Source: Ruminococcus sp.
GTDB taxonomy: Bacteria > Bacillota > Clostridia > Oscillospirales > Ruminococcaceae
Length of the DNA stretch: 32,291 nt
Assembly: GCA_017461395.1 (NCBI GenBank)
Contig: JAFTYF010000028.1
Coordinates: 1-32,291 of the forward strand
Direction of reading: 5' to 3'
In this document: positions 13,785-22,134 of the stretch, piece by piece
How the letters are laid out: each line of letters opens with the position of its first letter
Numbering within the stretch: the first letter of the stretch is position 1
Notes under the pieces: model-generated
What the model was told of the DNA's origin: nothing
The model's input: only the letters and a program-made list of their open reading frames with translations
Database searches by the model: none
Translations under genes and position numbers: made by a program

Positions 13785-16313
13785 ATGCAGAATAAAAAAT
13801 TTGACATAACCGGAATGACCTGTTCGGCCTGTCAGTCTCACGTTGAAAAAGCTGTCAGCCGGCTTGATGGTGTATCTAAAGTCAACGTGAATCTTCTCCG
13901 AAATTTCATGGAAGTAGAATTTGATGAAAGTATCACAGGAACGGATGAGATTATACAAGCAGTTGAAAAAGCTGGATACGGAGCTTCAGAAAAAGGCATA
14001 CAGTCAAAATCTGACAACTCAGAAACAGACAGTGATACCGCTCATCTCAAAAAGATGAAGCAGAGACTTATACGTTCAGTATTATTTCTTATACCCTTAT
14101 TCTACATCTGTATGGGACACATGATAAATGCCCCTCTGCCGAAATTCCTTACCGGACGTGAGAATATGATGCTCCTTGCACTCACCCAACTTCTTCTCAC
14201 TATACCAATTATAGCACTGAATTTTCATTTCTTCCGCAACGGATTCAGAAATCTTCTCAGACGAGCTCCTAATATGGATAGTCTCATTGCTCTCGGAGCA
14301 TCAGCTGCATTTATATACAGTTTATACGGAACGTATATGTCTGCATATCACATAGGACACGGTAATCTTTCTGAAGCTCACAGCTTCATGGAAAACCTTT
14401 ACTATGAATCATGTGGAATGATTCTCACGCTTATTACTGTAGGTAAATTTCTTGAAGCTAAAAGCAAAAGAAAAACTTCCGATGCTGTCAGCCGGCTTAT
14501 AGATCTCGCACCGAAAACGGCTATAATTCTACGTGACGACATCGAAACTGAAATTCTTGCCTCTGAAATTGCTGTTGGAGACATTTTCCTGCTTAAAGCC
14601 GGTGCATCTGTTCCTTGCGACGGCACTATCCTTGAAGGAAGCTGCTCCGTTGACCAGTCAGCTCTGACCGGAGAAAGTATTCCTGTTGAAAAATCCGTCG
14701 GAGATACTCTCATGAGTGCAAGCGTTTCCACTGGCGGATTTGTGAAATGCCGCTGTGACCGTGCCGAAAAAGATTCCACGCTCTCACGAATTATCGCACT
14801 TGTTGAGGATGCTTCGGCTTCAAAGGCTCCTATCGCCCGACTTGCCGACAAGATAAGCGGCATTTTTGTGCCAGTCGTTATCGCAATTTCGCTCATTACT
14901 GCTGGTGTATGGATAGCCGTTACAGGTAATTTTCCAGCAGCACTGACAGCAGCAATTTCTGTGCTTGTCATCTCGTGCCCATGCTCTCTGGGACTGGCAA
15001 CCCCTACCGCTATCATGGTCGGAACCGGCAAGGGTGCACAGAACGGAATCCTTATAAAATCGGCTGAAAGTCTCGAAACTGCACATCATATCACGACTGT
15101 AGTACTTGACAAAACAGGTACCTGCACCGAAGGAAAACCGTCCGTACAGGATGTATATACACGAAATATAGCTGAATCCGAGCTTCTTCCGCTTGTGGGT
15201 GCTGTTGAGGTAAATTCTTCACATCCGCTTGCAAAGTCGATCACAGAATACTGCGGAATAAAAAATATCACCCTGTCAGACTGCACATATTACACTGAAA
15301 CTCCCGGCGGAGGCATCTCAGGAATTGCCGACGGAAGAAAAATTCTCGTAGGAAACCGCCGTCTTATGGAGCAGCATGGAACAGATATATCTTTCTTTGC
15401 CGATAGAGCCGCAAAATCTGCTGAAAATGGCGGAATTCCACTGTATATTGCTGTTGACGGCATCGCAGAGGGAATACTTATTATCGCTGATCCAGTAAAA
15501 CCAACGTCGAAAGAAGCCGTTCTATCCCTTAAAAAAATGGGAATAAAAACTCTAATGCTTACCGGCGATAATCACAAAACAGCCGAAGCTGTCAGAAATC
15601 AGCTTGAAATAGATGACGTCTGCGCCGATCTTCTTCCGGAAGACAAAACACGCATAATCCGTGAACTTCAGTCCTGCGGCGAATGTGTTGCCATGACAGG
15701 TGACGGTATCAACGACGCTCCGGCTCTTGCCGCCGCAGATGTAGGAATTGCAGTCGGCGCTGGTCAGGATATTGCCATAGAATCGGCAAATATCGTGCTT
15801 ATGAAGAATGATCTACGCGACGCCGCCGAAGCAATTCGTCTCAGTCGCGCAACAATACGGAATATCAAGCAGAATCTTTTCTGGGCACTTATCTATAACT
15901 CGCTTGGAATTCCATTGGCGGCTGGTGTATTCTATCCGATTTTCGGATGGCAGCTGAATCCAATGTTCGGAGCAGCGGCAATGAGTTTAAGCTCAGTCTG
16001 CGTTGTGACAAATGCTCTCAGGCTGAATTTTTTCCGCAGCGAAAAAAGCAATACAGCTGAGCTGATGACTCAGGAAATAAATATTACTGAACCGGAGGTG
16101 AAAATCGTGAAAAAAACAATGATGATCGAAGGCATGATGTGCAATCACTGCACAGGCATGGTTACAAAGCTTCTTAACGCTATCGAAGGTGTCTCAGCTG
16201 AGGTATCGCTTGAGGATAAATGTGCGTATATCGAGCTTTCCGGCGATGTTTCCGATGATGTTCTCATCAAGACGGTCACAGACGCTGGTTATGAAGTAAA
16301 GGGAATCCAGTAA
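13785..16313 (+). CDS. copA: Copper-translocating P1B-type ATPase with N- and C-terminal metal-binding domains
   Basis: An 842-residue membrane pump that exports Cu(I) with ATP. The N-terminal HMA domain carries GMTCSAC (Cys13, Cys16). Membrane spans surround the transport motif CPC (398-400). The A-domain loop is LTGESIP, the phosphorylation site is Asp442 (DKTGTCTEG), and the ATP-hinge regions are MLTGDNHKTAEA and MTGDGINDAPALAAADVGIA. An extra HMA domain with GMMCNHC (Cys786, Cys789) follows the last membrane helix, which is unusual because such domains normally lie at the N-terminus. It lies 20 bases after nspC with AAGGAAG before the ATG, so it appears to be the last gene of the polyamine operon, followed by a strong terminator. 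An internal start may release the C-terminal domain separately. Confidence 0.95.
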   Translation: MQNKKFDITGMTCSACQSHVEKAVSRLDGVSKVNVNLLRNFMEVEFDESITGTDEIIQAVEKAGYGASEKGIQSKSDNSETDSDTAHLKKMKQRLIRSVLFLIPLFYICMGHMINAPLPKFLTGRENMMLLALTQLLLTIPIIALNFHFFRNGFRNLLRRAPNMDSLIALGASAAFIYSLYGTYMSAYHIGHGNLSEAHSFMENLYYESCGMILTLITVGKFLEAKSKRKTSDAVSRLIDLAPKTAIILRDDIETEILASEIAVGDIFLLKAGASVPCDGTILEGSCSVDQSALTGESIPVEKSVGDTLMSASVSTGGFVKCRCDRAEKDSTLSRIIALVEDASASKAPIARLADKISGIFVPVVIAISLITAGVWIAVTGNFPAALTAAISVLVISCPCSLGLATPTAIMVGTGKGAQNGILIKSAESLETAHHITTVVLDKTGTCTEGKPSVQDVYTRNIAESELLPLVGAVEVNSSHPLAKSITEYCGIKNITLSDCTYYTETPGGGISGIADGRKILVGNRRLMEQHGTDISFFADRAAKSAENGGIPLYIAVDGIAEGILIIADPVKPTSKEAVLSLKKMGIKTLMLTGDNHKTAEAVRNQLEIDDVCADLLPEDKTRIIRELQSCGECVAMTGDGINDAPALAAADVGIAVGAGQDIAIESANIVLMKNDLRDAAEAIRLSRATIRNIKQNLFWALIYNSLGIPLAAGVFYPIFGWQLNPMFGAAAMSLSSVCVVTNALRLNFFRSEKSNTAELMTQEINITEPEVKIVKKTMMIEGMMCNHCTGMVTKLLNAIEGVSAEVSLEDKCAYIELSGDVSDDVLIKTVTDAGYEVKGIQ
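16107..16313 (+). CDS. Possible internally started CopZ-like copper chaperone
   Basis: Inside copA and in the same frame, GGAGG (16094-16098) lies 8 bases before a GTG (16107). This starts a 68-residue reading frame beginning MKKTMMIEGMMCNHCTGMV, a complete heavy-metal-associated domain with the Cys-x-x-Cys metal site. Such a perfect initiation signal inside a coding region suggests either a free CopZ-like chaperone made from the same gene, or the scar of a copA-copZ fusion. Translation from it is inference. Confidence 0.5.
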   Translation: MKKTMMIEGMMCNHCTGMVTKLLNAIEGVSAEVSLEDKCAYIELSGDVSDDVLIKTVTDAGYEVKGIQ

Positions 16314-16344
16314 GGCAGTATAGATTATTTCTTATCATTACAAA

Positions 16345-16389
16345 AAATAGTCACAGGATCAGCAAATGATCTTGTGACTATTTCATTTT
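16345..16389. terminator. Bidirectional terminator between copA and GH44 gene
   Basis: A long stem (16345-16361 with 16367-16383, one mismatch) encloses a 5-base loop and continues into CATTTTT. It separates two convergent operons; the minus strand reads AAATAG...CTATTT then TTTTG. Confidence 0.9.
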
Positions 16390-16395
16390 TAATTA

Positions 16396-18729
16396 TTATT
16401 TTTCTGGCAGACTGTCAATAAGCTTAAGAAGATATTTCTGAATAGCAAGAGCGTCTGCGTTTGTGAGATTGTCACCAACGTTGGCAACATCACCGTTGAT
16501 AATTCCCTGTTCTGTGATATGGGAAGCATCAGAGCCGTTTACACCGTAAGTATCTGGGTTTCCGATTGACTGCATAATGATTATAGCATCTGAGAGAGAA
16601 ACATCTCCGTCGCAGTTAGCGTCGCCGTAGTCTGCGGCAGGAGCCTTGTTTTCATATTCATAAACGACTTCTATCTTTTTGTAGTCTACTGAAATGATAT
16701 CTTCAACCTCGTTTTCAGCCTGTTCAGAAGAATCCCACCATTTCTGCAATTCGATCTTTCCGTCAGCAACAACAGCGTTTACGATTTCATCTTTGTTGGA
16801 AAGAGTGCCGTCGAACTCAACAGATGCAGTTGAACCTTTTCCGAGTTTCAGAGAATAGCTCTTGGAAGTCCAGAACTTAGTACCGTCCTCGTCTACAGCG
16901 TTGATGCAGGCAGCACAGCCGGCAGTACCCCAGCTTGAACCAGCGCTGGAATTTACATCAGCAGTGATATCAATTCTTGCAAGATGCTCAGGATCAGAAA
17001 TCGGAATTTCAACGTAACCGTTATCATTGATCATGTTTTCTATATCTTCAAAAGTTTCTGTCTCGTATTTAAATTTGTCAGGATCATAAAGCTCCAGACC
17101 TTCAAAATCAGATGCATCGTCAGTAATAACAACCATAGCTGCTGAATAAGCAGGAAGTTCAACATTAACTACGTTATCCTTTACATCTTCAACGATGTCG
17201 ATAAGCTTGATCTCAGCAGAATCGCCGTAAACTGCATAAACAGCGGCAGCCTCATATGATGTATCTGCGTTTTTGAGATTAATAACAGCATTTTCAGTAT
17301 TCTTCATATCCTTATTTGTGATCATTGCTGTAACTGTTCCCTGATCATCACCCTTGATAGAAGCATATGCACTTGAAAGTGATACATCGTCTGTTTTTGT
17401 AGGAATGAGCATATCACCGAATGAACTGCCATTTCCATCATAGTTTGTGTAGAGGTCGATACCTGCGAACTGATAATCGTTGCTGCTCCATTTTGTTGCA
17501 AGATAGACACCAGCATCCGCAAAACATCCAAGAGCTTCTGCCTGTGCGATAGTAGCACTAAGATCATTACCACCGAAGTTATATTCAGTAATAGCGAGCT
17601 TTGTTCCGGGATAATACTTATCTATGGATTCCTGAATTGTAGGGATCATAGGAAGATTTTCTTTTCCCCATTCACCGATCCAGCTATCCTCGATATAGCC
17701 TTCCTCGTAAAGAGTGCGGACAGACTGCATTCTTGCTTCTGCACATTTAGTATGAGTAGGATTATTACACTCAGATACACGGCAGTCTCCCTTAGCTTCA
17801 GGGTAATAGTGGATATCAAGAACGTCGAGAAGACGGATTCCATGTTCTTCCTCAGCCTGCTTCATCTGCTCAAGATAGCAGTCGATATACCAGTGATAGT
17901 TGTTTTCAGCCTTGATATTTTCCCACTCATCAGATGAGTCGTCGTCAGCAAGGCTCTTGAACGCTGTATAGCCATAGAGTGCCGGTCCGAAGATATCTGC
18001 CTTAGGATCAAGCTTCTTTACAGCTGCTGCCATTTCGATGGACTTTTCAGCAAGCTCAGCGATGGTTACACGTTCAGGGTGGATTCTGCCATGTGTATGA
18101 TGCCAGAGAGCCGGCTCGTTGTCAAGGCTGTAGCCCTGAATACCCGTAGGTGAAGTTGAATCTCCTAATTTATTTATGATGTAGTTTACATATTCGTCCA
18201 TATATACCTTACCGTCAGTAAGATCAGGAGTTTCATCGAATTCGCTTCCCTTTGTGAGAACAACTTCATTCCAGCGGTCTGACGGAGCAGCTTCTGCTTC
18301 GCTGACAGGACCATCCTTATCTGCTGCAACATATCCGGCAAGCTGAAGTGTTGTGAACTTGTATGAAGCACCGTTTCTTTCAGCTTCTTTTGAAAGCTGA
18401 ATAGCACAGTCAGCGGGATCATCGGAATTAGAAACGTTATTATCAGAGCTGTGCTTCCAGTCCGAACCGGCATTTGACGCATTGTTTTCCCAGTTGTAGG
18501 CCGTCATTCTGTTTCCGCCCTGTCTCAAAGCAGTTGTAGTAACCTTGCTCAGATCGTTACCGTACTGGTTCACACCATAAATATAGGGGCTGATTGCTTT
18601 TTTCTCAGCGGAAAGGTCGATATTAATATTCATTTTATCTGCTGCTTCAGCAGTAATAGGTGCAAATGGCGCTGCCATAGGTGCAGCCATCATAACAACT
18701 GCTGTTAAAAGTGACGCATACTTCTTCAT
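16396..18729 (-). CDS. Secreted GH44 endoglucanase/xyloglucanase with CBM-like region and dockerin
   Basis: A 777-residue secreted glycoside hydrolase. Residues 1-29 are a signal peptide (cleavage near ITAEA-A). About 33-540 match family GH44: ISPYIYGVNQYG, a GGNRMTAYNWENN motif, the probable acid/base Glu205 in YSLDNEPALWHH, and the probable nucleophile Glu382 in LAITEYNFGG. Residues 555-695 are a beta-rich, Trp-containing region that looks like a carbohydrate-binding module I cannot place. Residues 701-775 are a type I dockerin: a clear first calcium loop (GDANCDGDVSLSDA) and a degenerate second one (GDVANVGDNLTNADA). It should cut beta-glucans or xyloglucan and dock onto a cellulosomal scaffoldin. 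It lies 18 bases downstream of a regulator gene, in the same operon, with GAGGAGA before the ATG. Confidence 0.94.
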   Translation of the reverse strand: MKKYASLLTAVVMMAAPMAAPFAPITAEAADKMNINIDLSAEKKAISPYIYGVNQYGNDLSKVTTTALRQGGNRMTAYNWENNASNAGSDWKHSSDNNVSNSDDPADCAIQLSKEAERNGASYKFTTLQLAGYVAADKDGPVSEAEAAPSDRWNEVVLTKGSEFDETPDLTDGKVYMDEYVNYIINKLGDSTSPTGIQGYSLDNEPALWHHTHGRIHPERVTIAELAEKSIEMAAAVKKLDPKADIFGPALYGYTAFKSLADDDSSDEWENIKAENNYHWYIDCYLEQMKQAEEEHGIRLLDVLDIHYYPEAKGDCRVSECNNPTHTKCAEARMQSVRTLYEEGYIEDSWIGEWGKENLPMIPTIQESIDKYYPGTKLAITEYNFGGNDLSATIAQAEALGCFADAGVYLATKWSSNDYQFAGIDLYTNYDGNGSSFGDMLIPTKTDDVSLSSAYASIKGDDQGTVTAMITNKDMKNTENAVINLKNADTSYEAAAVYAVYGDSAEIKLIDIVEDVKDNVVNVELPAYSAAMVVITDDASDFEGLELYDPDKFKYETETFEDIENMINDNGYVEIPISDPEHLARIDITADVNSSAGSSWGTAGCAACINAVDEDGTKFWTSKSYSLKLGKGSTASVEFDGTLSNKDEIVNAVVADGKIELQKWWDSSEQAENEVEDIISVDYKKIEVVYEYENKAPAADYGDANCDGDVSLSDAIIIMQSIGNPDTYGVNGSDASHITEQGIINGDVANVGDNLTNADALAIQKYLLKLIDSLPEK

Positions 18730-18747
18730 TTTTTATTTCTCCTCATT

Positions 18748-19638
18748 TTAATCTTCGGCTTCATGCCATAATGATACTTCGGGAACGGGCGTAAGCTCTT
18801 TCGGAGCAGTATATCGGAAAGGTCCTCGTGAATACTGATCAATAGAAAGGTCGTGGAATCTTATATATCCTGAAATTGACTTGGCTATAACAAGCAGGCA
18901 GGTGAGAGGCGTATTATGACCGTATCCGTAAATAATGGTCGGAGTATCGCTTATATCAGCAGAAACACGCCATACGATTCCGAGACGGTCGAGGTTATCC
19001 ATTATTTTCTTTACTCTGTTTACCGGAATATTTACTTGTCTGGAAATGAATTCCAGTGACTGCATTCTATTGCGGTAACAACTTCCGAGATAATGGATGA
19101 TTTCGATTGCGTCCTTGTTTGCGAGAGTCTGAAAAAGATAAATCATATTATCGCTTGCTTTGGTATAGGAATCAACGCCATTTTCCGGAATTTTAAGAAA
19201 ACAGCAGTATTTCAGATCATCATTCAGACGTGCAATAGAGCATTCATAATCTGTTCTTAATTCTGCATACGTTTCAAGTTCAAGATTTTCAGGATATTTT
19301 GCAGCTGAAAGGGTGTAGTCGTTATATGCCGAAATGGCGGTATAATACAGCTGCATGATAAGATCAGCACGTTCTTTCAGCGGTGTCTGCCGTATTTTCT
19401 GGATAATAAGCTGATCAAGTTCCTGTTCAGCCTGTTCCTGTTTAATGCCGAAAAGAACATCAAGAGAAATGCCTAAGATTCCAGAAATTTTCGGCAGAAG
19501 CTCCGAATCCGGCAAGCTTCCGTTTTCCCATTTTGAAACAGCCTGTGGAGTGACATTCAGTTTAGCGGCAAGCTGTCCCTGAGTCAATCCGCAGATCTTT
19601 CTGTATTTTACTAAATTTTTACTGAATTGCAATTCCAT
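18748..19638 (-). CDS. XRE-type transcriptional regulator with C-terminal winged-helix-like domain
   Basis: A 296-residue DNA-binding protein. Residues 5-62 form a Cro/C1-type helix-turn-helix (LVKYRKICGLTQGQLAAKLNVTPQAVSKWENGSLPDSELLPKI, quoted here only as its landmark helices LTQGQLAAKL and TPQAVSKWE). A helical middle follows. Residues about 180-260 look like a winged helix (DAIEIIHYLGSC, EFISRQVNIPVNRVKKIM, LDRLGIVWRV). The start at 19638 has GAGGTG about 11 bases upstream; the longer frame would begin upstream of the predicted transcription start. The only downstream gene is the GH44 glycanase 18 bases away, so it most likely controls its own operon. No known inducer-binding domain can be named. 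Confidence 0.85.
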   Translation of the reverse strand: MELQFSKNLVKYRKICGLTQGQLAAKLNVTPQAVSKWENGSLPDSELLPKISGILGISLDVLFGIKQEQAEQELDQLIIQKIRQTPLKERADLIMQLYYTAISAYNDYTLSAAKYPENLELETYAELRTDYECSIARLNDDLKYCCFLKIPENGVDSYTKASDNMIYLFQTLANKDAIEIIHYLGSCYRNRMQSLEFISRQVNIPVNRVKKIMDNLDRLGIVWRVSADISDTPTIIYGYGHNTPLTCLLVIAKSISGYIRFHDLSIDQYSRGPFRYTAPKELTPVPEVSLWHEAED

Positions 19639-19682
19639 TTTATTTTGCACCTCAAAAATCAACTGATAATTGTTTTTTGAAC

Positions 19683-19704
19683 GATAGATATCCGGATATC
19701 TGTC
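19683..19704. promoter_or_regulatory. Palindromic operator candidate of the regulator/GH44 operon
   Basis: AGATATCCGGATATCT (19686-19701) is a perfect 16-base palindrome, extending imperfectly to 19683-19704. On the minus strand it lies about 7-25 bases downstream of the predicted transcription start, an ideal place for a repressor such as the XRE protein it precedes. Confidence 0.55.
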
Positions 19705-19714
19705 TACAGCTATT

Positions 19715-19743
19715 ATTATATCACAATTCCCTGTTGGATGCAA
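19715..19743 (-). promoter_or_regulatory. Sigma-A promoter of the regulator/GH44 operon
   Basis: On the minus strand TTGCAT (19738-19743), a 17-base spacer and TATAAT (19715-19720) predict a start near 19708, about 70 bases before the regulator ATG. Confidence 0.8.
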
Positions 19744-19793
19744 CCAAAGATTTTTTTACAAATAACAACCAACCGTTTACATAAAAAACAATA

Positions 19794-19824
19794 AGTTGAT
19801 GATTTGATAAGCAGCATATCAACT
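19794..19824. repeat. Inverted repeat upstream of the regulator promoter
   Basis: AGTTGAT (19794-19800) and ATCAACT (19818-19824) are a perfect 7-base inverted repeat. ATCAACT recurs near 19658 inside the regulator leader. It could be a second operator; no protein can be assigned. Confidence 0.35.
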
Positions 19825-19842
19825 AGAGGTTTGCTGAAAATG

Positions 19843-19876
19843 AAATCCCCGAATCATGACGGTTCAGGGATTTTTA
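19843..19876. terminator. Terminator-like hairpin, first of two
   Basis: AAATCCC (19843-19849) pairs with GGGATTT (19867-19873), plus GAA/TTC inside, followed by a T-run on the plus strand. On the minus strand it would end transcripts coming from the DUF4956 gene. The interval 19744-20200 contains no gene I can support. Confidence 0.6.
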
Positions 19877-19971
19877 TTATATTAAATCAACATCAAATTC
19901 TTTTCTGCTTTTTTAATTGCGAATACACCAAAGATTACCATAACTGTGCAGGAAAATATTTTGTACAATAA

Positions 19972-20010
19972 CAGAAAAAACCGCACTCATAGCTAGAGGC
20001 GGTTTTTCTG
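19972..20010. terminator. Terminator-like hairpin, second of two
   Basis: CAGAAAAAACCGC (19972-19984) pairs with GCGGTTTTTCTG (19999-20010) with one bulged base and a 14-base loop. The T-rich arms serve either strand. It probably ends the leftward VTC/DUF4956 operon. Confidence 0.6.
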
Positions 20011-20200
20011 ATTTGTCCCATTTTATATTTAACCCTTACTTCCCTCTCTTACAGTGAAGAATGAGAGAGTATCAATTGTTCAGAAGCATACACCTCACCG
20101 CAGCAGGATCAAAAGCATATGTCACGCTGTCATTGCAGATATTCAACGGAATACATATCTGATCAAACCCGTTTGGGTATTGCTTTTTAATATATTTTTA

Positions 20201-20884
20201 TCAGAGCCTGTCCTCTGTTCTTGCAAGTACAAGTGTTACATTTAAATTCCCGTTAAGAGTTCTTATATGATCAATAAATTTTTTGTGATCAGCATCATTG
20301 ATCATATTCACATCATATATAAGCTCAAACAGACTGCCGAATTCCGTTGTTTTTACTCGTCTTAAATTCCATGATTTGGTGTAGGTATTCAGAACGCTGT
20401 CGAACAGTCTCTGATAATTCAGATCCTCGGGAATTGTTATTTTAAGAGTCATGTTGGTCACAGGAGGTGTTCCGAACCTGATGAAATTAAGCAGTATCAT
20501 TATAACTCCAAGAATTATAAGGAATACAAATCCGAATCCGACAAATCCCATACCGCAGGCAAGGCCTATCGCCACTGAGAAGAATATGTATGAGATATCA
20601 GCTGGATCGCCGGAAGCACTTCGGAATCTTATCAGTGAAAATGCTCCTGCAAGACTGAAAGCCTTTGCCATGTTATTTCCGACAAGCATGATTATTATTG
20701 CTATTATGGCAGGAAGCATGACCATTGAGAGAACATAGCTTTGTGAATATCCGCTTTTTCTGTGAGTAAACATATATATCATACATATCAGAAACCCGAG
20801 TACGACCGCACTCAGCGTGCATATTATTACCTGAGTAAGAGTAAGAGAATCTGTTGAGAGGACAGATTTAAAAAGATTATTCAT
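20201..20884 (-). CDS. DUF4956 membrane protein
   Basis: A 227-residue protein with about four membrane spans (about 17-38, 52-72, 95-115 and 117-137). The DUF4956 hallmark is the conserved segment AFSLAGAFSLIRFRSASGDPADISYIFFSVAIGLACG, named here by its core SLIRFRSA and DPADISYIF. It ends in a soluble C-terminal domain of about 80 residues. Genes of this family commonly sit next to VTC-domain and CotH-type genes, and here a VTC gene is 21 bases upstream. The biochemical role is unknown; a membrane partner of the polyphosphate polymerase-like protein is a reasonable inference. Confidence 0.87.
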   Translation of the reverse strand: MNNLFKSVLSTDSLTLTQVIICTLSAVVLGFLICMIYMFTHRKSGYSQSYVLSMVMLPAIIAIIIMLVGNNMAKAFSLAGAFSLIRFRSASGDPADISYIFFSVAIGLACGMGFVGFGFVFLIILGVIMILLNFIRFGTPPVTNMTLKITIPEDLNYQRLFDSVLNTYTKSWNLRRVKTTEFGSLFELIYDVNMINDADHKKFIDHIRTLNGNLNVTLVLARTEDRL

Positions 20885-20905
20885 ATTTATTTTAACGCTC
20901 CTTTA

Positions 20906-21697
20906 TTACTTTGCTGAAATCATATTTTCTTTTATGAATTCTCTGTTCCGTGCATTTACATGAATTCCATTTTCCACCATTTTTTCAAGAGTATATCCCT
21001 TGAATGCACGACCGTATTTCGAAAAGCTTGTTTTGAATATTTTAAGCTCAGAAAGTGAATGAGACAGCCACAGCGGCATTGAACCTATGATTTTCACTTC
21101 CATAAGATGCTGATTTTCTCCGATGATCTGATTACCGTAGCTTTCATGTGCAAGCGTCAGATCATCTCGTCTTGCAGTAATTTTTCTGTCAAAGGTCAAA
21201 CGAAAGTCCTTATTTTCCTTTCCAAAAAAAGCTGAACGCTGATAGCTTATGTACTGTGCAGGATGAATTCTGTACGTTTTCAGAAACTGAACAAGCTCCG
21301 CCATAACCTGATTTTGTATATATTTGCTGCTTTCAGGAGGAATTATCCCGTACTTCAGAAAATCCTCTGCCTGAGCAAGAGTCATTGATACACGTCTTTT
21401 TGTAACAATTCCGCCTATTTTCTTTTTTATTTCCAGAAAGACGAGATCATCCGGCTGTGCAGGTGAATAATAACTGCGCAGTCTTATTTTTTCCTTGTAA
21501 TACGGTTTTTCGAGCGATGTTCTTATCAGATAGTTATCATCTGTATCATAATATATGTTGTATATGCCGTATTCTTTGCCGCCTATGCAATATTTATCCG
21601 GATTCATATACTGATGAATTACAGGAAGAATACCGTTATATTGTTCATCATTCAGCAGAAATTTAAGTTCATTTCTTTTGAATGTATTTATAGCCAT
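20906..21697 (-). CDS. VTC-domain protein (polyphosphate polymerase-like)
   Basis: A 263-residue soluble protein of the triphosphate tunnel metalloenzyme/VTC family. Tunnel residues include the N-terminal basic/acidic pattern KRNELKFLL (7-15), KEKIRLRSYY, FLEIKKKIGG, KRRVSM and the late acidic strand LMEVKIIG. In yeast Vtc4 this fold makes polyphosphate from ATP; bacterial homologues are often next to DUF4956 proteins, as here. The start at 21697 has AAGGAG 9 bases upstream; the upstream in-frame ATG at 21763 lacks one. It is the first gene of the leftward pair and is divergent from the dockerin/DUF4353-like gene. Confidence 0.88.
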   Translation of the reverse strand: MAINTFKRNELKFLLNDEQYNGILPVIHQYMNPDKYCIGGKEYGIYNIYYDTDDNYLIRTSLEKPYYKEKIRLRSYYSPAQPDDLVFLEIKKKIGGIVTKRRVSMTLAQAEDFLKYGIIPPESSKYIQNQVMAELVQFLKTYRIHPAQYISYQRSAFFGKENKDFRLTFDRKITARRDDLTLAHESYGNQIIGENQHLMEVKIIGSMPLWLSHSLSELKIFKTSFSKYGRAFKGYTLEKMVENGIHVNARNREFIKENMISAK

Positions 21698-21732
21698 CAA
21701 AGCTTCTCCTTTCAAATAAGCTTCTGTCTTTG

Positions 21733-21916
21733 AATAACCCCTATATAAATTCTCAATTTGCAATCTTATATATAGAATACGAACAAATCTGCATAGATTC
21801 GGGGTATTGATATAATAAATCCCAAATCAGACAACATTTTCCACTAAAGCCACAAAAAACAATTATGCACAGCTTGATTATTTCATCATTTTAGACAAAC
21901 CTATAGAAATACCCCG
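21733..21916. repeat. GGGGTATT-type repeats in the divergent VTC/DUF4353 intergenic region
   Basis: CGGGGTATT on the plus strand (21800-21808) is repeated perfectly inverted as AATACCCCG (21908-21916), with a near copy AATAACCCC at 21733-21741. A TATAAT follows the first copy at 21811-21816 without a good -35, so an activator site is possible. The rest of 21698-22134 contains no gene I can support. Confidence 0.4.
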
Positions 21917-22134
21917 TTTTTCAAAATGAAGCTTCGTAAACTACAATTATAAAAATCCAGTGCTAAAAAAGCGTACTGCTGCATTCCCTCCCCTCTTCCA
22001 AAAATTTCTCATACATCAGTAGGTATGCAAGTTTTTATACTATCCGGCTGCGTATCTTTCACACAAGCTTTATGCAGTATCGCCTTTAATTATACAGCCG
22101 TCTGGATTTGCACTAATAAAAGGAGTTGTTTTTT

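Noticed and set aside
14402-15031. 209-codon frame antisense to copA
   Set aside because: It mirrors the conserved P-type ATPase core and has no independent support.
20054-20245. 63-codon frame on the plus strand at the end of the DUF4956 gene
   Set aside because: It overlaps a real gene's 3' end, lacks a ribosome binding site and has no recognisable features.
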